Notes: generated by a model from the sequence alone, not told the origin. DNA of 64,000 nucleotides from Afipia sp. (GCA_024707075.1 JANQAK010000001.1:1572001-1636000), one strand, 5' to 3'. Numbered from the stretch's first letter, positions 54,045 through 63,090 are shown. Numbers and translations: made by a program.

Positions 54045-54917
54045 ATGATCAAGAAAACCATCTTCGCGGCCATGCTCGTTTTGGCCATGTTTGCGGTGTT
54101 TTGCGGCTCCGCGCAGGTCGCGCAAGCGAACGGTCCGCCCAGGCGCATCGTATCCTTCAACCTCTGCGCCGATCAGTTGCTGCTCGCGCTGGCCGATCCC
54201 GGCCAGATCGCAGGGCTGTCGCCCTATGCAGTCAATCCGGTTCTGTCCGTCATGACCGGCAAGGCCGCGTCGTTTCCCCGTCTGGACTGGGACGCAGAAT
54301 CGGTCGTGAACCTCGCGCCCGATCTGGTGCTCGGCGGTCCCAGCCATCGTCCGATCCATGCCATGCTGAGCGCGATGGGCATCCGTGTCGTGGATGTCGA
54401 TCTCATTCGCAATCTTGCGGACGCGCGCCGGCAGGCGCGTGAGCTCGGAGCGTTGATCGGTCATCCCGACCGCGGCGAGGCGCTGGCCCGTCAGCTTGAA
54501 GAGGCCGAGGCAAGACTGGCCGCTGTGGCGATGAAGCCGCCGCTGACGGCGCTGGTCATTCAGCGCGAAGGCTACCGCGAAGGTCCGGCCAGTCTGGCAT
54601 CGGGCATGTTGTCGATTGCCGGACTGCGTGCGCCGGACCGTGGATCGTCAGGCGCCGGCGGTTTCATGTCGGCGGAGCAGGGTGGCTTCGTGTCGCTCGA
54701 ACATTTGCTGACCGACGGACCGGACGTGCTGGTGTTGCAGGACCCTCCATCCGAGGCGCGCGATCAGGGCGCGCTGTTCATCACGCATCCGGCGCTGCTG
54801 GCGCGCTATGGCGCGAACCGGCGGATCGACCTTCCCGAACGCTATACGCTGTGCGGCGGCCCGCCGTTGGTGCAGGGGCTGGATTATCTGGCGACGGCGA
54901 TCAAGGCGCTGAAGTAG
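54045..54917 (+). CDS. Periplasmic metal-chelate binding protein (BtuF/FecB type)
   Basis: 290 residues with a signal peptide (IFAAMLVLAMFAVFCGSAQVAQA). The helical-backbone fold shows RRIVSFNLCADQLLLALADPGQIAGLSPYA, NLAPDLVLGGPSHR and TALVIQREG. It delivers the ligand to the divergent FecCD permease/ATPase pair. Whether the ligand is cobalamin, heme or a siderophore is open; no cobalamin riboswitch fits in the 81-bp intergenic space. Confidence 0.85.
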   Translation: MIKKTIFAAMLVLAMFAVFCGSAQVAQANGPPRRIVSFNLCADQLLLALADPGQIAGLSPYAVNPVLSVMTGKAASFPRLDWDAESVVNLAPDLVLGGPSHRPIHAMLSAMGIRVVDVDLIRNLADARRQARELGALIGHPDRGEALARQLEEAEARLAAVAMKPPLTALVIQREGYREGPASLASGMLSIAGLRAPDRGSSGAGGFMSAEQGGFVSLEHLLTDGPDVLVLQDPPSEARDQGALFITHPALLARYGANRRIDLPERYTLCGGPPLVQGLDYLATAIKALK

Positions 54918-54921
54918 CGCG

Positions 54922-54960
54922 TGATCCCGAAAAGTGTGAAGCGATTTTCGGGTCAGATCA
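54922..54960. repeat. Intergenic palindromic repeat
   Basis: CCCGAAAA (54926-54933) pairs with TTTTCGGG (54945-54952), extended by TGAT/ATCA outer arms. It is of the form TGATCCCGAAAAGTG that I recognise as widespread in rhizobial and Bradyrhizobiaceae genomes. It lies between two converging genes and could act as a bidirectional terminator. Confidence 0.7.
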
Positions 54961-54969
54961 GGCTTACTT

Positions 54970-55641
54970 TTAAAGAGCAGTCGGCAGGACTTCGACGCCG
55001 CCGAAAGCGGCGACCTTGCCGCCTTTCAGCATCACCACATTCGTCGCCAGTTTCCGCACCTCATCGGCGTCGTGGCTGACGAGAACCATCGGCACGCTGG
55101 CCTCGTCGCGCAGCCGCACGAAGTACGGCATGATCTCCGCCTTGCGTTCATCATCGAGCGCCCCGAGCGGCTCGTCGAGCAGCAGCAGCTTCGGCTGCGC
55201 CAGCAGCGCGCGGCCGAGTGCCACGCGCTGGCGCTCGCCACCGGAGAGTTGCGCGGGGCGGCGATCGAGCAGGTGCCCGATGTCGAGCAGATCGACGGTG
55301 CGTTTCTCGGCGGCGGCATCGGAATCGAGTCCGTTCATGCGCCGTCCGTAATCGAGATTCTGCCGGACGCTGAGATGCGGAAAGAGCCGGGCGTCCTGAA
55401 ACACATAACCTATGCGCCGCTTGTGCGGAGGAACGTGCACGCCCGACGCAGTGTCGTCGAGAACTTCGCCGTTGAGCAAAATCCGGCCGCGATCGGGCGT
55501 CAGCAGTCCAGCGATCAGGTTGACGATCGAGGTCTTGCCGGTGCCGGAATTGCCGAACAGGCCGGTCACCAGCCCGTTGCTCGTGAACGACACGCTGAGC
55601 CGGAATTCGCCAAGCTGCTTTTCGATGTCGACAAGCAGCAT
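54970..55641 (-). CDS. modC: Molybdate ABC transporter ATPase lacking the TOBE/Mop domain
   Basis: 223 residues, against about 350 for full ModC. Walker A is GNSGTGKTS, the Q-loop GYVFQDARLFPHLSVRQNL, the signature LSGGERQRVALGRALL and Walker B LLLLDEPLGALDDE. It ends soon after the H-loop (VLVSHDADEV), without the C-terminal molybdate-binding TOBE domain. The Mop protein encoded upstream in the same strand may supply that function. It starts 1 bp after the modB stop. Confidence 0.92.
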   Translation of the reverse strand: MLLVDIEKQLGEFRLSVSFTSNGLVTGLFGNSGTGKTSIVNLIAGLLTPDRGRILLNGEVLDDTASGVHVPPHKRRIGYVFQDARLFPHLSVRQNLDYGRRMNGLDSDAAAEKRTVDLLDIGHLLDRRPAQLSGGERQRVALGRALLAQPKLLLLDEPLGALDDERKAEIMPYFVRLRDEASVPMVLVSHDADEVRKLATNVVMLKGGKVAAFGGVEVLPTAL

Positions 55642-55642
55642 C

Positions 55643-56338
55643 TTAATAGCCGTGCAGGCGTTGCGTTGCGCGGCGCGCCAGGACTTCGGAGGCGATCAGC
55701 GCGATCATGGCGATCGCAATCGATACCATCACGAGGCGCAGCGCAGCGACGTCGCCATTGGGCGTCTGGGTTAGCGAATAGATCGCCGCCGAAATCGTCT
55801 GGGTCTCGCCGGGAATGTTGGAGACGAAGGTGATGGTGGCGCCGAATTCGCCGATGGCTTTGGCGAAGCCGAGCACCATGCCGGCGACGATTCCCGGCAG
55901 CGCCAGCGGCAGCGTGACGGTGAGGAACACGCGCCAGGGCGCGGCACCCAGCGTGCTGGCGGCCTGCTCCAGCTTGCTGTCCACCGCTTCGATGGAGAGC
56001 CGGATGGGCCGCACCAGCAGCGGAAACGACATCACGCCGCAGGCCAGCGCGGCGCCGGTCCAGCGGAACGCGAACACGATGCCGAGGTGATCGGCAAGCC
56101 AGCCGCCGACCAGGCCCTTGCGGCCGAAGGTCAGCAGCAGCAGGTAGCCGGTCACGACCGGCGGCAGCACCAGCGGCAGATAGATCAGTGCGTCCAGCGC
56201 CGCCTTGCCCCAGAAATTGTGCCGCGCCAGCAGCCACGCCACGGCGATGCCGAGCGGCGTGGCGACCAGCGTGGCGATGGAGGCGACCCGCAACGAGAGC
56301 AGGATCGCCGTCCATTCTTCGGCGGAAATTGCGGACAC
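55643..56338 (-). CDS. modB: Molybdate ABC transporter permease
   Basis: 231 residues from a GTG start, about five membrane segments. ModB features are LLSLRVASIATLVATPLGIAVAWLLAR, DALIYLPLVLPPVVTGYLLL and the EAA loop AASTLGAAPWRVFLTVTLPLALPGIVAG (each by region). It is coupled between modA and modC. Confidence 0.93.
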   Translation of the reverse strand: MSAISAEEWTAILLSLRVASIATLVATPLGIAVAWLLARHNFWGKAALDALIYLPLVLPPVVTGYLLLLTFGRKGLVGGWLADHLGIVFAFRWTGAALACGVMSFPLLVRPIRLSIEAVDSKLEQAASTLGAAPWRVFLTVTLPLALPGIVAGMVLGFAKAIGEFGATITFVSNIPGETQTISAAIYSLTQTPNGDVAALRLVMVSIAIAMIALIASEVLARRATQRLHGY

Positions 56339-56351
56339 GTTTGCTGCGCGG

Positions 56352-57176
56352 TCAGGACGTCGGCTTGATCAGGAACGTGAAGCCGTACTTCTCGAAGATC
56401 GACTTCGCCACCGCCGAGCGCAGGAACGCGAGATAAGGCGTTGCGTCCGGCTTCGCGGCCGCCGTCGCCGCCACCGGATAGATGATCGCCGGATGCGAAT
56501 CCGCCGGGAAGGCGCCGATGATCTTCACGCCGGGTTCGACCTTGGCGTCGGTTTCGTACACGATGCCGAGATTGGCTTCGCCGCGCGCCACCAGCGCAAG
56601 TGCTGCGCGCACGCTCTCGGCCATGGCGAATTTGGACTCGGCGGCTTGCCAGGAGCCGAGCTTTTCCAGCGCGGCCTTGGCGTATTTTCCGACCGGAACA
56701 GCCTTCACGTCACCGGTTGCGATCCTGCCGTCGCCTGCGAGCTTGGCGAGATCGAAGCCCTGTCCGATCGTGACGTTCGCGATCTTGGAATCCTTGGGCG
56801 CGATCAGCACGATCTTGTTGCCGAGCAGGTTGACGCGGGTCGGATCGTTGATCGTCTTCTTGCCGGCGGAGTAGTCCATCCAGTCGATGTCGGCGGAGAT
56901 GAAGATGTCCGCCGGCGCGCCCTGTTCGAGCTGCTTGGCCAGCGCCGAACTTGCGGCATAGCTTACCACCACCTTGGTGCCGGTTTTTGCGGTGTAGGCG
57001 GCGTTGGCTTCGTCGAGCGCGTTCTTCATGGACGCGGCGGCGAAAACGGTGAGGGTCTTGTCCTGGACCGCAGCAGGAGGCGTGCCGGCCGGCTTGGCGT
57101 CCTGTGCATGGGCAATCGAAAAAAGTGGCGCGCAGACAAGCGCGGTCACAACAAGAAGACGGGACATAAAGGTCAT
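56352..57176 (-). CDS. modA: Molybdate-binding periplasmic protein
   Basis: 274 residues. The signal peptide ends near IAHAQDA. ModA segments are LTVFAAASMKNALDEANAAY, VVVSYAASSALAKQLEQGAPADIFIS and DSHPAIIYPVAATA (by region). The start at 57176 follows GGAG by six bases; an ATG four codons earlier is possible. It captures molybdate or tungstate for ModBC. Confidence 0.93.
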   Translation of the reverse strand: MTFMSRLLVVTALVCAPLFSIAHAQDAKPAGTPPAAVQDKTLTVFAAASMKNALDEANAAYTAKTGTKVVVSYAASSALAKQLEQGAPADIFISADIDWMDYSAGKKTINDPTRVNLLGNKIVLIAPKDSKIANVTIGQGFDLAKLAGDGRIATGDVKAVPVGKYAKAALEKLGSWQAAESKFAMAESVRAALALVARGEANLGIVYETDAKVEPGVKIIGAFPADSHPAIIYPVAATAAAKPDATPYLAFLRSAVAKSIFEKYGFTFLIKPTS

Positions 57177-57347
57177 TTGGCGCTCCATTGCGGCTCGCGC
57201 GCAGGAGGCGCGCGTCGACCGGCTTCGATCATTTCATCTGACGACAAGCGGAAGCGCCGTTCCGGCAACCCCGGCAGCGCGCAGCGTGCCGGAGTATCGT
57301 TCGCGGTGACAATATCAGCCGTGGGTTCTGCGTAAAGTCCTCGATCG

Positions 57348-57866
57348 TTACTCAAATACAGGCATGATGGCGATTTTAATGGCAGGCTCGGACACGCCGC
57401 TGATCTGGATGATTGCCGGACCGGCAACAAGATCGAATTTGACGGTCTTGCGGATGCCGTCGCAGCCGGTGACGCCGCTGAATGCCTTCGGCTTGAGGAG
57501 GCTGCCGTTCTGAAGAACATCGATCCAGGCGGCTGCGGACAGGCTGACTGAATAGACGCCGTTCGCAGGGATATTTTTCACCGTGCCGAAGCCCGCGAAG
57601 GTGTCCGGCTTCGGCGCGCGCTCGGGTGGTGAGGGCAGTTTGGCCTCCGCCGGCAGCTTGAGATCGAGAATGACGGTCTGCGGCAACGCCCCGGTCAAAT
57701 CGCTGCCGGAGGCGAGCTTTGGAACGCTTGCCTGCGCGAGTGCGGCGCGTTCGCGCGTCACGTCCCATTTGAATTTGTCGCAGCCGACAGGCTCCTGAGC
57801 CCATGCGTATGACGGTCCCAGCAGGGCCGAGACGGCGGTCAGAATAATGATGATGTGCCGCGTCAT
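57348..57866 (-). CDS. Exported hypothetical protein in the molybdate operon
   Basis: 172 residues. The signal peptide is IIIILTAVSALLGPSYAWA, then a short beta-rich domain with two Cys (VGCDKFKWDV, TGCDGIRKTV) and a segment FAGFGTVKNIPANGVYSVSLSAAAWIDV (by region). The family is common in Bradyrhizobiaceae next to mop/mod genes but has no assigned function. It begins 2 bp after mop ends. Confidence 0.75.
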   Translation of the reverse strand: MTRHIIIILTAVSALLGPSYAWAQEPVGCDKFKWDVTRERAALAQASVPKLASGSDLTGALPQTVILDLKLPAEAKLPSPPERAPKPDTFAGFGTVKNIPANGVYSVSLSAAAWIDVLQNGSLLKPKAFSGVTGCDGIRKTVKFDLVAGPAIIQISGVSEPAIKIAIMPVFE

Positions 57867-57868
57867 GA

Positions 57869-58078
57869 TCAGTTCACCGCGATCATGACGTCGGAGGACT
57901 TGATGACGACAGTCACCGCACCGCCGGTCTTGAGCCCGAGTTCGTCGACGGCTTCGTTGGTGATGGCCGAGGTCACGATCTGGCCGGCTCCGATGTCGAC
58001 GCGCACATGCGCGGTGGTGGCGCCTTTCTTGACGTCGATGATTTTGCCCATGATCTGGTTTCTGGCGCTGATGCGCAT
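57869..58078 (-). CDS. mop: Molybdenum-pterin/molybdate-binding protein (Mop)
   Basis: 69 residues, one TOBE-like Mop domain: ISARNQIMGKIIDVKKGATTAHVRVD, IVTSAITNEAVDELGLKTGGAVTVVIKSSDVMIAV (by region). Start chosen at 58078 because GAAAGGA precedes it by six bases; the upstream in-frame codons lack a site. It binds molybdate in oligomers and buffers it. It is first in the mop-hypothetical-modABC strand. Confidence 0.92.
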   Translation of the reverse strand: MRISARNQIMGKIIDVKKGATTAHVRVDIGAGQIVTSAITNEAVDELGLKTGGAVTVVIKSSDVMIAVN

Positions 58079-58287
58079 GGCGGTCCTTTCAGCATCGAAC
58101 CCCGCCACGGCATGGTGACGTGAGCGATGCGGTGTTGGAATGATGTTTGGAATAAAGTGCAGAGACCGCCGTCTCTTGAGTCCCGGTCACGCGTGCGGCG
58201 CGCCGGTTCTTCACTCTAGCAACGCCGGAACAGGTTTGAAATAGGAACGATCTTTCCGGCAGGCGGTCTCGCCTGCCGGGATCAGAG

Positions 58288-59250
58288 TTATGGCGCAAGC
58301 AGAACCTGCCGGCATTCGGCGGGCAAATCCGCCAGCGTTATCGGCGGCTTCGGCTTCGGCGGCGTCACCGGCGGCTTTGGATGCAGCACCGCGTCGCTGA
58401 ACCAGTAGGCGAGATCGCCCGCGCTGCACCCCTCGCTCTCGGTCGGTGGTGGTTGAGCCTCGCAATTCGTGCTGCCGGGCGGACATTTCATGCGGACATG
58501 GAAATGATAATCGTGTCCGTACATCGGACGTACTTTCGACAGCCAGTTCCGGTCGCCCTTCGCTTCCCGGCACAGCGCCTTCTTGATGGCGGCGTTGACG
58601 AAGATGCGCTCCACCTGCGGCTCCTGCGCCGCGGCGCGGATGACGGGCAGATGCGACGGCGTCCAGCTCTGGAGATCGATGTCGAGGCGATCCTTCCGCA
58701 CCATCATCACCGCGGATGTTTCCTCGCGTTCCTCGCGCGAGAGCTGCCGGTTCGGCATCGGCGTCAGCCAGATGTCGGCGTCCAATCCCACTTGATGACT
58801 GGCGTGGCCGGTGAGCATCGGTCCGCCGCGCGGCTGCGACATGTCGCCGACCAGTAGCCCCGGCCAGCCGGCCACTTTCTGGGCCTTCACCGCCAACCGC
58901 TCCAGCAGCGCGATCAGGTCGGGATGTCCCCAGTTGCGGTTGCGCGACAGCCGCATCACCTGCCACGCCGATCCGTTGATCGGCAGCGCGACCGCGCCGG
59001 CGATGCAACCCTTGGCATAGAAGCCGATCGACCTCACCGCAAGCGAGGCGGGCAACGGTTTGCGGCCGAACAATTCCTTGGCGGCGAGATGAGGGTCGTT
59101 GGGATTGGCGAGCGGCGGAAGCGGCTTCGGATTGACGCTGCCCTTGTCCTGGGCCCGCGCCGGATGTGCCGCCAGCGTCACGGCCGCCAGCGCGAGGGTC
59201 GTCGTCAAGGCGGTCGCGAGAATCGGACGGCACAGCATCATGACGCGCAT
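58288..59250 (-). CDS. mepA: Penicillin-insensitive murein endopeptidase
   Basis: 320 residues with a signal peptide ending AHPARAQDKG. The LAS-type metallopeptidase motifs are present: GGPMLTGHASHQVGLDADIWLTP (H-x6-D pattern) and YGHDYHFHVRMKCPPG (H-x-H). It cleaves D-Ala-mDAP bonds in the periplasm. The C-terminal tail is proline-rich (KPPVTPPKPKPPITL). A 10-bp hairpin without a U-tract follows at 58256-58279. Confidence 0.93.
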   Translation of the reverse strand: MRVMMLCRPILATALTTTLALAAVTLAAHPARAQDKGSVNPKPLPPLANPNDPHLAAKELFGRKPLPASLAVRSIGFYAKGCIAGAVALPINGSAWQVMRLSRNRNWGHPDLIALLERLAVKAQKVAGWPGLLVGDMSQPRGGPMLTGHASHQVGLDADIWLTPMPNRQLSREEREETSAVMMVRKDRLDIDLQSWTPSHLPVIRAAAQEPQVERIFVNAAIKKALCREAKGDRNWLSKVRPMYGHDYHFHVRMKCPPGSTNCEAQPPPTESEGCSAGDLAYWFSDAVLHPKPPVTPPKPKPPITLADLPAECRQVLLAP

Positions 59251-59625
59251 TATAGCGTAACGCCGGACTGGCGACGAGACAGCCGCGTTTCTTAACCCTC
59301 CATTAGCCATGGCAAGGACTGCTGCAAATTGGTGCGAAGCGCCGTTCGCCATATATCCAGGGCTGTTTGCGGCACATTTGTTGTGCAAGCAGCGCATCAC
59401 TGTCGCTTGACCGTGGTTACCATCCCGGAAATACGACAGCAGTATGTTGCATCTTCTGTCTCAAACGCGGGGCGCGACTCCATTTATAGCCCGTCAATTG
59501 AGCAAAAGTGATTCACGCTTTGCATACCTTCCGCGCCGGCGCGCCCCTGCCGCCCGCGAAAGGAACCATTTTTTCAGACACTTGTACGAAGACTACGCCG
59601 CGCAGAATGCGGAAATGGCGGGACT
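59251..59625. other. Gene-free divergent promoter region
   Basis: 375 bp between the divergent mepA and GGDEF/EAL genes. The open frames that cross it are in other frames from the downstream gene and show no family. I see nothing else in it; promoters of both genes must lie here. Confidence 0.5.
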
Positions 59626-61845
59626 ATGCCGACACATCGGCCAAAAGCAAAAAACAGGATCAGAAAAGCGAAGCTGGCGCGGGGGAAGTTGTCGGTTCGC
59701 CGGCCGAAGGCCGTGCCGAAATTGCTGGTCAGAAACCGCCAGGTTTCCGAAATCAGCGAGATCGTGCGCAAGCGCGCCGAAGCCGAGGCGGCCATCGCGG
59801 ACGCCCAGAAGTCGGACGCGCGGCTGCGCGAAGCCATCGATATTCTTCCGCAGGGCATTGTGTTCCTCGATGCCGAAGGCCGTTACATCCTCTGGAACAA
59901 GAAATACGCCGAGATCTATTCCAAGAGCGCGGACCTGTTCGAGCATGGCGCGAAGCTGCGCGACACGCTGAAGGTCGGCGTCGCCCGCGGCGACTATCCG
60001 GAAGCCGTTGGCCACGAGGAAGCATGGATCAACGAGCGTCTGGAAAAGCTCTATCATCCGGGCCCGGCCCACGAACAGGTTCTGGCCGACGGCCGCTGCA
60101 TCCTGATCGAAGAGCGCCTGACCAGCGACGGCGGCGTGATCGGACTGCGCGTCGACATCACCGAACTGAAACAGCGCGAGGCCTCGTTCCGCCTGCTGTT
60201 CGAGGGCAATCCGGTCCCCATGATCGTCTGCGCCCAGGACGGCGAGCGCATCATCGGCGTCAACGACGCCGCGGTCGCGCATTACGGCTATGCGCGCGAG
60301 GACTTCGAGAAGCTGAAGATTTCGGACGTGCAGGCCTTCGATCAGGAAACGCCCTGGACCGGCGACCAGAGCACCGAGGAGCGCGCCGCGCGGACCTGGA
60401 AGCACGTCAAGGCCGACGGCTCGCTGATCGACGTTGCGATCTATTCGCGCCTGCTGGTGTTCGAAGGCAAGCCCGCGGTCTTGCTGGCGCTGATGGACAT
60501 TACCGAGCGCAAGCGCGCCGAGGCGCGGCTCGCCTTCATGGCGCAGCATGACGGTCTCACCGGATTGCCGAACCGCATCCTGCTGCGGCAGCGGCTCGAC
60601 GAACTGCTGGCGCACACGCGCCGCAGCGGCGACAAGGTCGCGGTGCTGTTCCTCGATCTCGACAACTTCAAGGCCATCAACGACACGCTGGGCCATGCGA
60701 TCGGCGACAAGCTGCTGAAGGGCGTGACCAAGCGCCTGCGCTCATCGCTGCGCGAGGAGGACGCGATCGCGCGCCTCGGCTCCGATGAATTCGCGGTGGT
60801 GCAGGCGGGCGTCACGCGGCCGGAAGAGGTCGCCATGCTGGCGCGGCGGCTGATCGCGGCGATCAGCGAGCCTTACCTGTTCGACGGCCATACCATTGTC
60901 AGCGGCGCCAGCATCGGGATTGCGATTGCGCCCGGCGACGGCGACGACGCCGAGAAGCTGCTCAAGAACGCCGACATGGCGCTGTCACGCGCCAAGAGCG
61001 AAGGTCTCGGCTCGTTCAGCTTCTTCGAATCGGAAATGGATGCCCGCGCCCAGGCGCGCCGGCGGATTGAAATCGATTTGCGCGATGCCATCGAGAACAG
61101 CGTGCTTCAGCCCTATTACCAGCCGCTGGTCGATCTCAAGAGCGGGCAGATCACGGGCTTCGAGGCGCTGGTGCGCTGGCCGCACGGCGAACGCGGCATG
61201 ATCTCGCCGGCGGAGTTCATTCCGGTCGCGGAAGAAACCGGCCTTATCAACGCGGTCGGCGGCCTGATGCTGCGGCGCGCCTGCATGGACGCTGCGCAAT
61301 GGCCGGACGACGTGCGCGTCGCGGTTAATCTCTCGCCGCTGCAATTCCGCGTCGGCAACCTGTTGTCGGTGGTGATGGACGCGCTGAAGGCATCCGGCCT
61401 GTCGCCGAAGCGGCTTGAACTGGAGATCACCGAAACCCTGCTGCTTGACAAGAGCGATCAGGTGCTGGCGACGCTGCACGCGCTGCGCGCGCTTGGCGTG
61501 CGGATTTCGATGGACGATTTCGGCACCGGCTATTCGTCGCTGAGCTACCTGCGCAGCTTCCCGTTCGACAAGATCAAGATCGACCAGTCGTTCGTGCGCG
61601 ACCTCGGCTCCAATCACGATGCGCAGGCCATCGTCCGCTCGATCATCAGCCTCGGCATGGGTCTCGGCGTGACGATCACGGCGGAAGGCGTCGAGACCGA
61701 AGCCGAACTGAGCTGCCTGCGCGCGGAAGGCTGTCACGAAGGCCAGGGTTTTCTGTTCAGCCGCGCGCGGCCGAATGCCGAGATCACCCAGCTTTTGCTG
61801 GCCCAGCGCAACGCGCGCGGAGCGCAGTCGACGCTGGTGGCCTAA
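59626..61845 (+). CDS. PAS-PAS-GGDEF-EAL signalling protein
   Basis: 739 residues, no membrane segment. Two PAS domains (about 65-180 and 185-300; AIDILPQGIVFLDAEGRYILWNKKYAEIYS and LLFEGNPVPMIVCAQDGERIIGVNDAAVAHYGY, by region) precede a GGDEF domain (about 310-465) whose motif is GSDEF, then an EAL domain (about 475-725) with FEALVRW, NLSPLQF, ITETLLL, DDFGTGYSSL and KIDQSFV. The EAL residues look complete, so c-di-GMP phosphodiesterase is likely; cyclase activity is less certain. It ends in a strong terminator. Confidence 0.92.
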   Translation: MPTHRPKAKNRIRKAKLARGKLSVRRPKAVPKLLVRNRQVSEISEIVRKRAEAEAAIADAQKSDARLREAIDILPQGIVFLDAEGRYILWNKKYAEIYSKSADLFEHGAKLRDTLKVGVARGDYPEAVGHEEAWINERLEKLYHPGPAHEQVLADGRCILIEERLTSDGGVIGLRVDITELKQREASFRLLFEGNPVPMIVCAQDGERIIGVNDAAVAHYGYAREDFEKLKISDVQAFDQETPWTGDQSTEERAARTWKHVKADGSLIDVAIYSRLLVFEGKPAVLLALMDITERKRAEARLAFMAQHDGLTGLPNRILLRQRLDELLAHTRRSGDKVAVLFLDLDNFKAINDTLGHAIGDKLLKGVTKRLRSSLREEDAIARLGSDEFAVVQAGVTRPEEVAMLARRLIAAISEPYLFDGHTIVSGASIGIAIAPGDGDDAEKLLKNADMALSRAKSEGLGSFSFFESEMDARAQARRRIEIDLRDAIENSVLQPYYQPLVDLKSGQITGFEALVRWPHGERGMISPAEFIPVAEETGLINAVGGLMLRRACMDAAQWPDDVRVAVNLSPLQFRVGNLLSVVMDALKASGLSPKRLELEITETLLLDKSDQVLATLHALRALGVRISMDDFGTGYSSLSYLRSFPFDKIKIDQSFVRDLGSNHDAQAIVRSIISLGMGLGVTITAEGVETEAELSCLRAEGCHEGQGFLFSRARPNAEITQLLLAQRNARGAQSTLVA

Positions 61846-61883
61846 CAGGATCACCGGCGCGCACATCGCTTCACCACCAACGG

Positions 61884-61909
61884 AAAACCCCGGCTCGCGC
61901 CGGGGTTTT
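61884..61909 (+). terminator. Rho-independent terminator after the GGDEF/EAL gene
   Basis: AAAACCCCGG pairs with CCGGGGTTTT across a short CTCGCG loop, followed by GTTGTT. It may serve both strands because its flanks are A-rich on one side and T-rich on the other. Confidence 0.9.
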
Positions 61910-61997
61910 GTTGTTCGCCGAGGTTGACTGCCGCGATGGATCGATCCGATCGCACACGCGGTTCAAGCCTGCGAGGCGCGATGCCGGATTGTCGGCC

Positions 61998-62231
61998 TCA
62001 CTTCCTGGATTTCTTCTTCTTCGCCTTCTTGGCTTTGGGAGCCTTCACGGCCTTCGAGATGTCGTCGATCTCGGCCTTGGCGACGTGCTTCACGATCGAC
62101 TTGATCGTGCTCTTGGCGGACGCCTTGCTCTTGTACCCTTCCGAAGCGAACACTTTCTCGCCGTTCGAGGCCTTGAAGCGGAAACGGAATTCTCCAGCCT
62201 TGTCTTTGTAGATTTCAAACTTGTAGGCCAT
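61998..62231 (-). CDS. DUF1508-family small protein
   Basis: 77 residues: MAYKFEIYKDKAGEFRFRFK, GEKVFASEGYKSKASAKSTI, then a long Lys/Ala tail (KAPKAKKAKKKKSRK). The YegP-like DUF1508 fold is recognisable by the F-R-F-x-A-S-N-G-E pattern. GGAGAG lies before the start. The basic tail suggests nucleic-acid or membrane contacts; the function is unknown. Confidence 0.88.
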   Translation of the reverse strand: MAYKFEIYKDKAGEFRFRFKASNGEKVFASEGYKSKASAKSTIKSIVKHVAKAEIDDISKAVKAPKAKKAKKKKSRK

Positions 62232-62450
62232 CACTCTCTCCGATGGTTGAAAATTTTGCAGGCGAACCAGACTCGGAGGATGCGCCCGAAGAGTCAAGCA
62301 ACGCGCGCACTTTTCCCTCACTCGCGCATCGAGCAGATTCGGCTTGAACGGACGATGAACGGCGCAGGAAGCCGCGCGGCAGCGACGATGCGTTGTTATA
62401 AACGAGCTTCCTCTGAACAATCATTTTCTCAGGAGTTGCAAGAGCCTGAA

Positions 62451-62586
62451 GCAATCCGGGAGATTGCTGTCTCGTCATGGCGAGGAGCGCTTGCGACGAC
62501 GCAATCCAGTTTGTCTTCGCGCGCGCCTTGACGTGATTTTGAGACCGGAAAAATCTGGATTGCTTCGCTTGCGCTCGCAATGACAA
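62451..62586. repeat. Intergenic interspersed repeat pair
   Basis: GCAATCCAG (62501-62509) is inverted to CTGGATTGC (62555-62563), the latter continuing TTCGCTTGCGCTCGCAATGAC. This is a repeat type I recognise as dispersed in Bradyrhizobiaceae. The first part (62451-62500) contains a second GCAATCC. No gene lies in 62232-63090. Confidence 0.6.
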
Positions 62587-62673
62587 GCAGAAGCATTGTG
62601 CACTTGTTCTGGATACGCGCATGCGAACACCTCCGCTTCAACGAGGGTGCGGACGACCCGGTCCCGTTTTCCG

Positions 62674-62903
62674 TCTCTCGTTGCAGAGAGAATGGAGCGC
62701 CGGGAGGCGCCAGAGTGCTTGCGAGGCACTCTTCGACGAACCCTTGCGAGAGGTTCGTCCGCGAGCCTGACGAGAGCGGGTTGCGAGTCCGTCTCGCGAG
62801 GCGCGCGCGTTCCGCAGCGAGAAGGTTTGCGAGGCCTTCCGCCCGAACGCTGCGCCTCCCGGCGCTCCACCTGACCGCGCCCGTCATGAGCGGGTGGCGG
62901 TCT
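62674..62903. other. Structured multi-hairpin element with repeated TTGCGAG loops
   Basis: A perfect 17-bp inverted pair (62694-62710 and 62852-62868) encloses four consecutive hairpins. Stems AGAGTGC/GCACTCT (62712-62732), GACGAACC/GGTTCGTC (62735-62759), CGAGA-CGG/CCG-TCTCG (62771-62796) and GAAGG/CCTTC (62821-62839) each show TTGCGAG in the loop. A hairpin TCTCTC/GAGAGA (62674-62691) precedes the group and GACCGC/GCGGTC follows it (near 62873-62902). Overlapping open frames are not credible genes. It may be a structured RNA or a complex repeat. Confidence 0.65.
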
Positions 62904-63090
62904 CCGTTTGTCGCCGACGTCATGATCGCGGCGGCAAGCAGATGGAAATAGGAAAATAATCATATTACATGATCTGCGTCAAGAGCGCTCGGGAGAATCC
63001 TGCCGACACATGCGATTTGCGAAAAGCCTTTACGCAATCTTCAAGCGATACCCGCTATCGCAGACAGGAATCAGAAGAGGAATGGGCTGA

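Noticed and set aside
58256-58279. Terminator downstream of mepA
   Set aside because: The stem CCGGCAGGCG/CGCCTGCCGG is perfect, but there is no U-tract on either strand, so it is not called as an intrinsic terminator.
62429-62963. Long open frames over the structured region before the lipase gene
   Set aside because: Their length follows from the GC-rich repeats and hairpins; they are Arg/Ala-rich, lack ribosome binding sites and resemble the spurious frames often called over repeats.
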